From Mucilaginibacter sp. (GTDB taxonomy: Bacteria > Bacteroidota > Bacteroidia > Sphingobacteriales > Sphingobacteriaceae), in NCBI GenBank assembly GCA_028288315.1, contig JAQBNY010000185.1, positions 1 to 11,214 on the forward strand: a stretch of 11,214 bases of DNA, given 5' to 3'. The notes below the pieces were generated by a model. The model searched no databases, had not been told where the DNA came from, and was given only the letters and a program-made list of their open reading frames with translations. Of this stretch, positions 6,726 to 11,214 are shown one piece after another. Position 1 is the first letter of the stretch. The number at the start of each line of letters is the position of its first letter. Made by a program: the position numbers and the translations under genes.

Positions 6726-8078
6726 CTAGTTTATCAGGTCGCGCTCTCCCTGATAAACGGCTATCTTCATGTTTACCTGTCCGTCTTTTGAAGTAGTGTA
6801 CTGGCGCCCTGCTTTAGTTGGAATTTTTGAGTTGCGAGGGATAATAGTATCCATTAAGCCACCCATTGTTTCAATACCTAAAGAAAGCGGGGTAACATCA
6901 AGCAATAAAATATCTGAGCGGTTACCGGCCAAAACATCGGCTTGTATAGCAGCACCCAGGGCAACTACCTCGTCGGGGTTAATATCATCATGTACAGGGC
7001 GACCGAAAAATTCTGAAACCATCTTTTTAACCAAAGCCGTACGGGTTGATCCCCCTACCATTACTACTTCATCTATATCACTAATGGTTAGTTTGGCGTC
7101 CCTTAAGGCGTTTTGACAGCTGGTAATGGTTTGCTGCACTTTAGGCAATATCAGTTCTTCAAAAGTATTACGATCTATTGTGCACCATATATCGCCAATC
7201 TTTTCATTGAAGATACTTTGGTGGGCAAATGCTTTTTTGGCTTCTTCGGCTTTAAGACGAAGTTCTTGTGTAAGCTCACGATTGTTAGCCAGCGCAACTT
7301 TATCTATATTGTTCTTTTCTATCCAGTAATCGGCAATAGCACGGTCAAAATCATCACCGCCTAAAAAGGTATCGCCATTGGTAGATAATACTTCAAAAAT
7401 ACCATTCTGTATTTGCAGTATCGATACATCAAATGTACCGCCGCCTAAATCATATACCGCAATGGTTTTGGTTTCCTCTGGATTTAAACCAATGCCATAA
7501 GCCAAACTTGCGGCGGTAGGTTCGTTCACAATACGCAAAACGTCCAGTCCGGCCAGTTTGCCTGCATCACGTGTTGCATGGCGCTGCGAATCATTAAAAT
7601 AGGCAGGCACAGTTATCACGGCGCGGTTAACCGGGGTTTTCAAAGCATGCTCGGCACGTTCTTTAAGTTCCTTTAATATTAATCCTGATAACTCAATAGG
7701 AGTATAAAATTTATCGCCTACCTTTATTTTCACCAGGCTTTCGCTATCGTCATCAATAATTTTGTAAGAGAAAAAATTCTGATAGTTCTTTACATCAGCA
7801 TAAGAGCGGCCTAATAAACGTTTAACCGAAAACACAGTATTCTGCGGATCTGTTATCAGAAATTCTTTTGCTTCGTTGCCTACTTTTATATCGCCTGTTT
7901 CACCAAAATGCACTACAGATGGCACTAAAACGCCTTTACCGGTATCATTAATAACCTTAGGATTTTTATCCGGATCAATAAAAGCCACCAATGAATTAGT
8001 AGTACCCAGATCAATGCCTACAATTATATCTTCTTTTTGTATTGAACCTGTTGCCAGGTTGATAGAAACTTTAGCCAT
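6726..8078 (-). CDS. hscA: Fe-S assembly chaperone HscA, truncated at 450 residues
   Basis: HscA is the Hsp70-class ATPase that, with HscB, helps release Fe-S clusters from the scaffold IscU in the cytosol. The nucleotide-binding domain is intact: phosphate-1 loop IDLGTTNS (22-29), NEPTAASLAYG (185-195), phosphate-2 DLGGGTFDVS (210-219), the adenosine motif VGGSTR near 340, and the linker LLLDVTPLSLG (391-401). The peptide-binding beta-subdomain starts but is cut after GERDLIN (444-450) by TAG at 6726-6728, where relatives continue into NRKLAEF. The extra N-terminal 17 residues before the ATPase core support HscA over DnaK. If the stop is real the product has an ATPase domain but no working substrate-binding cleft or lid. 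No hscB, iscU or iscS is adjacent. Family call is firm; HscA rather than another Hsp70 is likely. Functional state is uncertain. Confidence 0.85.
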   Translation of the reverse strand: MAKVSINLATGSIQKEDIIVGIDLGTTNSLVAFIDPDKNPKVINDTGKGVLVPSVVHFGETGDIKVGNEAKEFLITDPQNTVFSVKRLLGRSYADVKNYQNFFSYKIIDDDSESLVKIKVGDKFYTPIELSGLILKELKERAEHALKTPVNRAVITVPAYFNDSQRHATRDAGKLAGLDVLRIVNEPTAASLAYGIGLNPEETKTIAVYDLGGGTFDVSILQIQNGIFEVLSTNGDTFLGGDDFDRAIADYWIEKNNIDKVALANNRELTQELRLKAEEAKKAFAHQSIFNEKIGDIWCTIDRNTFEELILPKVQQTITSCQNALRDAKLTISDIDEVVMVGGSTRTALVKKMVSEFFGRPVHDDINPDEVVALGAAIQADVLAGNRSDILLLDVTPLSLGIETMGGLMDTIIPRNSKIPTKAGRQYTTSKDGQVNMKIAVYQGERDLIN

Positions 8079-8097
8079 AGTAATGTATTACAAACCG

Positions 8098-8105
8098 CAA
8101 ATGTA
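8098..8105 (-). promoter_or_regulatory. Putative -7 promoter box for hscA
   Basis: On the minus strand this reads TACATTTG, an exact match to TAnnTTTG, ending 19 bases before the hscA ATG. No convincing -33 TTTG is present. It suggests hscA can be transcribed separately from accC. Confidence 0.38.
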
Positions 8106-8135
8106 CTCAGTTTTGAGGGATAGAGTGTCTTTTGA

Positions 8136-8156
8136 ATATCTAATTTGACTAGATAT
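8136..8156. repeat. 7-bp inverted repeat between accC and hscA
   Basis: ATATCTA (8136-8142) and TAGATAT (8150-8156) form perfect arms around a 7-base loop, upstream of the putative hscA promoter box. No T-run follows on the minus strand, so it is not a standard terminator for accC; it may be an operator-like dyad or chance in A/T-rich DNA. Confidence 0.3.
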
Positions 8157-8192
8157 CGACTCTTATTGCTAACCCCTTGACTTTGAAAGAGC

Positions 8193-9668
8193 CTAGCTCC
8201 TATTTTTAACCCAATTGCTTTCTGTACAACCAACGGTTTCAGTTACTGCAATTTTTTTAGCTGTTAACAGTTTCTCCATAACTAAAGCCGCTATAAGCGC
8301 TTCGGTTTCGTTACCGGTTTTAAGGGATTGCGGCGTAAAGTACTTTTTAACAAAATGAGTATCAAAGTTGCCGGATGTAAATGCCTCATGCTGCATTACA
8401 AATTTGCCAAAGCCGAGTGTTGTAGTTATACCAGTAATGGTATACTCATCAATAGCACGTATCATACGTTCAATAGCCTCTGTACGGTCTTTGCCATATG
8501 TGATTAGTTTGGCTATCATAGGGTCATAGTAGATAGGTATTTCCATACCCTCCTCAAAACCATCATCAACCCGCACTCCTGGACCTTTTGGTGTAACATA
8601 GGTTTGCAGTGTACCAATATCAGGCAGGAAATCATTATCAGGGTCTTCGGCATAAACGCGAAGTTCCAGGGCATGCCCGTTAATCTTCAAATCTTCTTGT
8701 TTGAAGCTAATGGCCTCGCCACGCGCAATACGGATCTGCTCTTTTACCAGATCAATACCGGTTATAAATTCTGTTACAGGATGCTCCACCTGCAGGCGGG
8801 TATTCATCTCCAGAAAGTAAAAGTTTAACTGCTCATCCATTATAAACTCCACTGTACCGGCACCTGTATAATTTACAGACCGTGCCACATCTACCGCGCA
8901 TTTACCCATTTGTGCGCGTATCTCTGGAGTTAACACAAAGGATGGCGCTTCTTCTATCACCTTTTGATGGCGGCGCTGAACGGAACAATCACGCTCAAAA
9001 AGATGAACAATATTACCATGCGTATCACCCAAAACCTGTATCTCAATATGCCTTGGCGATGAAACGTAACGCTCTATAAATACAGAACCATCGCCAAAGG
9101 CCGAAATAGCTTCAGACACGGCACGGTTCATTTGCTCTTCAAAATCTGCAGGGGCATCTACAATACGCATACCTTTGCCACCACCGCCGGCAGCCGCTTT
9201 TATCAGGATAGGAAAACCAACCTCAACAGCACGCAACTTGGCTTCTTTAATACTGGTAATAGCTTCTTCAGTGCCTGGCACCATAGGGATGTTGTACTTT
9301 AATGCAGCAGCTTTGGCCGATAACTTATTACCCATTACTTCCATAGCCTCTGGCGACGGGCCAATAAGGATTAGTCCGGCCTCGCGTACCTGACGGGCAA
9401 ATGCAGCATTCTCACTTAAAAAACCATAACCGGGATGGATGCCCTGTGCACCTGTTTGTTTACAGGCAGCTATTATTTTATCACCAACAAGATATGATTG
9501 ATTAGATGGCGCTTCGCCAATGAATATAGCTTCATCAGCATAACGGACGTGCAATGCATCACGATCAGCAGCAGAGTAAACCGCTACAGTTTTTATACCC
9601 ATTTCACGGGCCGATCGCATTATACGTAAAGCTATCTCGCCCCTGTTAGCTACCAGAATTTTTTGCAT
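8193..9668 (-). CDS. accC: Acyl-CoA carboxylase, biotin carboxylase subunit
   Basis: AccC carboxylates biotin on a carrier protein using ATP and bicarbonate, the first half-reaction of acetyl-CoA (or propionyl-CoA) carboxylase. The ATG at 9668 gives 491 residues beginning MQKILVANRGEIA, the usual N-terminus; the TTG nine bases earlier was rejected. Visible motifs are IHPGYGFLSEN (77-87), the ATP-grasp glycine loop KAAAGGGGKGMR (157-168), RRHQKVIEE (232-240) with the catalytic Lys236, and EMNTRLQVEHPVTE (287-300) with Glu287, Asn289, Arg291, Gln293 and Glu295, plus Arg337. All match E. coli AccC (449 residues) with a small offset. A tail of about 40 residues ending SNWVKNRS is longer than in E. 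coli and typical of Bacteroidota forms. No accB or carboxyltransferase gene is adjacent, so acetyl- versus propionyl-CoA specificity cannot be decided. The gene ends in TAG. Confidence 0.95.
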   Translation of the reverse strand: MQKILVANRGEIALRIMRSAREMGIKTVAVYSAADRDALHVRYADEAIFIGEAPSNQSYLVGDKIIAACKQTGAQGIHPGYGFLSENAAFARQVREAGLILIGPSPEAMEVMGNKLSAKAAALKYNIPMVPGTEEAITSIKEAKLRAVEVGFPILIKAAAGGGGKGMRIVDAPADFEEQMNRAVSEAISAFGDGSVFIERYVSSPRHIEIQVLGDTHGNIVHLFERDCSVQRRHQKVIEEAPSFVLTPEIRAQMGKCAVDVARSVNYTGAGTVEFIMDEQLNFYFLEMNTRLQVEHPVTEFITGIDLVKEQIRIARGEAISFKQEDLKINGHALELRVYAEDPDNDFLPDIGTLQTYVTPKGPGVRVDDGFEEGMEIPIYYDPMIAKLITYGKDRTEAIERMIRAIDEYTITGITTTLGFGKFVMQHEAFTSGNFDTHFVKKYFTPQSLKTGNETEALIAALVMEKLLTAKKIAVTETVGCTESNWVKNRS

Positions 9669-9674
9669 AGGTAA

Positions 9675-9682
9675 CAAATGTA
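9675..9682 (-). promoter_or_regulatory. Putative -7 promoter box for accC, very close to ATG
   Basis: The minus strand reads TACATTTG, the same octamer as upstream of hscA and an exact TAnnTTTG match. Only six bases (TTACCT) separate it from the ATG, so a transcript starting here would be leaderless or nearly so. A partial -33 match (TTTA) lies 17 bases further upstream. It also argues against the TTG start, which would fall inside the box. Confidence 0.38.
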
Positions 9683-9815
9683 ATGGAATATGTTGAATGT
9701 AAACATGAAAGACGCTGAAAATAATGAGCGCTAAAATACCATTCTATAATGGGTTAAAACACTCATGAAATAGGGCGGCTGGCATACTAATATTGCATAA
9801 AATAAACATAACATC

Positions 9816-10058
9816 ATGGTTAATGAAATTATTCTAAAAAAGATAATCGCATCTTATTGTTTTGCTCCTATTGAACAGATTAATTTAAACCTTGAAATTA
9901 AAGACAACTATGTGGCTGCTGAACTTAAGGACAAATTTGCCAATAGCATTTGCTATGAATGGCGTGCACTTAATTGTAACCAACTACATGATGAGCTATT
10001 TGAAAAATTAAAAACAGGCAATGATGTTTTAAAGCTAATTAAAGTGAGTATGTCATAA
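9816..10058 (+). CDS. Small protein of unknown function
   Basis: An 80-residue frame with ATG start and TAA stop. The product is a mixed helix/strand small protein without signal peptide or membrane segment; alternating residues in INLNLEIKDNYVAAELKDKF (22-41) suggest a beta-hairpin, flanked by an N-terminal helix and a C-terminal Leu/Lys helix. It has two cysteines before the C-terminal third (Cys15, Cys45) and one at 54, in no recognised metal motif. I know no family for it. It is divergent from accC and convergent with nuoB, 25 bases from its stop. A near-match to the -7 box (TAATATTG, 9788-9795) lies 20 bases before the ATG, the same spacing as at ribE. This and the protein-like composition favour a real gene, but it could be a chance frame. 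Confidence 0.55.
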   Translation: MVNEIILKKIIASYCFAPIEQINLNLEIKDNYVAAELKDKFANSICYEWRALNCNQLHDELFEKLKTGNDVLKLIKVSMS

Positions 10059-10083
10059 AAGCATATGATTATGCCTAATGTTA

Positions 10084-10563
10084 TTACCCAATCAATTGTT
10101 CCTGTTCAATTTTCTTTTGCAGTTCTAATATGGCACCTATAAGGGCTTCGGGGCGGGGTGGGCAGCCTTGTACGTAAACATCAACAGGTATTACCCTGTC
10201 AACACCTTTTACCACATGGTAACCATGTTGCCAGTAAGGGCCTCCACAGTTAGAGCACGATCCCATAGATATTACATACTTAGGCTCGGGCATTTGTTCA
10301 TAAAGCCTTTTAATACGCTCGGCCATTTTAAAGGTAACTGTACCGGCTATAATAATCACATCTGCCTGGCGGGCAGATGGCCTTGGGAAAACGCCGAAAC
10401 GATCCAGATCATAAGTTGAGACTAATGCACCCATCATTTCTATAGCGCAGCAGGCTATACCAAAGCTTAAAGGCCATAGTGATGATAAACGTGCCCAATT
10501 CATCAGGTCGTTCATTTTGGTGACCACTACGCCACCGCTTTCATTGGTTAAATCAGGCGTCAT
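10084..10563 (-). CDS. nuoB: NADH-quinone oxidoreductase subunit B
   Basis: NuoB carries cluster N2, the last [4Fe-4S] centre of complex I, which passes electrons to quinone at the membrane interface on the cytoplasmic side. The 159-residue protein shows all four ligands: the tandem Cys38-Cys39 in GIACCAIEMM (35-44), Cys103 in MGSCSNCGGPY (100-110) and Cys134 in QGCPPRPEAL (132-141). VFPRPSARQADV (58-69) is also characteristic. It is shorter than E. coli NuoB (220) but normal for the compact bacterial form. Its ATG lies inside the end of nuoA (11-base overlap, ATGACGCCTGA), implying translational coupling. nuoC does not follow; instead a convergent small gene ends 25 bases away. Confidence 0.97.
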   Translation of the reverse strand: MTPDLTNESGGVVVTKMNDLMNWARLSSLWPLSFGIACCAIEMMGALVSTYDLDRFGVFPRPSARQADVIIIAGTVTFKMAERIKRLYEQMPEPKYVISMGSCSNCGGPYWQHGYHVVKGVDRVIPVDVYVQGCPPRPEALIGAILELQKKIEQEQLIG

Positions 10564-11167
10564 TAGCTGGCTTTTTAAATATTGGTTTAAACATTGGTTT
10601 CTTTATAGCTGCAGCTTCAGAAGTTACAGGGGCCGGTTCATTGGTTGCTGCAACTACAGCTCCCTCCATAGTAAATTCCTTCACCTTGAAATTGTTTTGC
10701 TCCAGATTTAATTTTTCATATAACGAATGCGGCACAAGGCTATCAGTTTGTGGTAAAACAACAGTTGGCTTTATCCAGTCAAGGTCGCCTTTACGCCAAA
10801 CATAGGCAAGGCCCACTATCAGTATTCCTAAAAAGATAAACATCTCTGCAAGCGATACCCACCCCCACCTTTCGTCAAGCTGTATAATTTCGCGATTGCC
10901 AAAAACGGTTGCCCATGGAAACACAAATACCATCTCTACATCAAACAGCAAAAAAACAAGGGCTATTACATAAAAGCGTGAATTGAAAGGCAGCCATGCA
11001 CTGCCGGTTGGTTCTTCGCCGCACTCATACGATGTTTGCTTTTCATAATTAGGATTACTGGGCGCTAAAAACCTATTGGTTACCAATAGTAAACCCACCA
11101 GTATGATACCTGTAATTAAAAAGATAAGTATCTTTCCAAATTCTGATATTTGCGAAACATCATCCAT
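10553..11167 (-). CDS. nuoA: NADH-quinone oxidoreductase subunit A with extended C-terminus
   Basis: NuoA is the small membrane subunit (ND3 homologue) at the junction of the peripheral and membrane arms of complex I. Three membrane helices are visible at about 12-32, 65-88 and 104-124. The conserved loop SYECGEEPTGSAW (46-58) contains the mobile-loop Cys49, and RFYVIALVFLLFDVEMVFVFPW (64-85) carries the conserved Asp76 and Glu78. The family normally ends soon after the motif seen here as YVWRKGDLDW (122-131); this protein goes on to residue 204. The added 73 residues are Ala/Pro/Thr-rich and finish in a basic PMFKPIFKKP repeat (191-200). By ND3 topology the tail should be cytoplasmic. The stop (TGA) overlaps nuoB by 11 bases. 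Confidence 0.96.
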   Translation of the reverse strand: MDDVSQISEFGKILIFLITGIILVGLLLVTNRFLAPSNPNYEKQTSYECGEEPTGSAWLPFNSRFYVIALVFLLFDVEMVFVFPWATVFGNREIIQLDERWGWVSLAEMFIFLGILIVGLAYVWRKGDLDWIKPTVVLPQTDSLVPHSLYEKLNLEQNNFKVKEFTMEGAVVAATNEPAPVTSEAAAIKKPMFKPIFKKPANDA

Positions 11168-11172
11168 GACAG

Positions 11173-11180
11173 CAAATTTA
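11173..11180 (-). promoter_or_regulatory. Putative -7 promoter box for nuoA
   Basis: The minus strand reads TAAATTTG, matching TAnnTTTG, with only five bases (CTGTC) before the nuoA ATG. As at accC this would give a near-leaderless transcript. No clear -33 element is visible within the 34 bases left before the window edge. Confidence 0.35.
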
Positions 11181-11214
11181 ACAAAACAATCACAATTTGA
11201 TGCTATAATAATTG

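Noticed and set aside
6726..6728. TAG in hscA as a recoded sense codon (amber reassignment)
   Set aside because: At least four frames in this window, including hscA's own end, use TAG as a normal stop at family-typical lengths, so general reassignment is not supported.
9669..9677. TTG start three codons upstream for accC
   Set aside because: The family begins at MQKILVANRGE; the TTG would lie inside the putative -7 box and add only Leu-Leu-Pro-like residues.
9754..9767. CCATT/AATGG hairpin in the accC upstream region as an operator or terminator
   Set aside because: Only five base pairs with no T-run; expected by chance in A/T-rich DNA.
10057..10074. Hairpin GCATA/TATGC with four T residues as a nuoAB terminator on the minus strand
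   Set aside because: The 5-bp stem is mostly A/T and the T-run is only four; too weak to call, though it is in the right place.

Overview
The window looks like ordinary chromosomal DNA from a member of the Bacteroidota, most likely Sphingobacteriaceae (Mucilaginibacter/Pedobacter-like). This rests on protein flavour (HscA, AccC, ribE and NuoA/B of Bacteroidota type, secreted TPR and PD40-propeller proteins), the near absence of Shine-Dalgarno sequences, and several copies of the Bacteroidota -7 promoter box TAnnTTTG just upstream of start codons. The genus is inference. I see no tRNA, rRNA, CRISPR array, insertion sequence or phage gene, and no gene-free stretch longer than about 150 bases.

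Layout. Positions 1-1702 (minus) hold the N-terminal 567 codons of a secreted protein with an HExxH metallopeptidase-like domain followed by a PD40-type propeller; the gene runs off the left edge. Next come a NUDIX hydrolase (1829-2287, minus) and, divergent from it, an SRPBCC/AHSA1-like protein (2374-2871, plus). Riboflavin synthase ribE (2996-3580, plus) converges on a secreted TPR protein (3577-4728, minus) with a 4-base overlap of their 3' ends. A small coiled-coil protein (4820-5110, plus) ends at a strong intrinsic terminator. On the minus strand, accC (8193-9668), hscA (6222-8078) and a secreted protein of unknown function (5190-6185) follow each other in one direction. At the right end a small orphan gene (9816-10058, plus) converges on nuoA-nuoB (minus), which overlap by 11 bases.

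Working together. nuoA and nuoB encode two adjacent subunits of respiratory complex I. ribE makes riboflavin, the precursor of the complex I FMN cofactor, and hscA belongs to Fe-S cluster assembly that would serve NuoB, but nothing in the layout shows co-regulation. accC supplies biotin carboxylase for an acyl-CoA carboxylase.

The most notable observation is an in-frame TAG at 6726-6728 that cuts hscA at codon 451 of 618 while the remaining 167 codons stay open, in frame and recognisable. At least four neighbouring reading frames also end in TAG, so codon reassignment is unlikely. The choice is between a real nonsense mutation and a sequence error. Other points are a long C-terminal tail on NuoA, nuoAB apparently detached from nuoC, a perfect 9-bp inverted repeat touching the start codon of the TPR gene, four tandem GTT-ending heptamers downstream of the NUDIX gene, and TAnnTTTG boxes only 5-6 bases from the accC and nuoA start codons. 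I found no convincing new multi-gene system.
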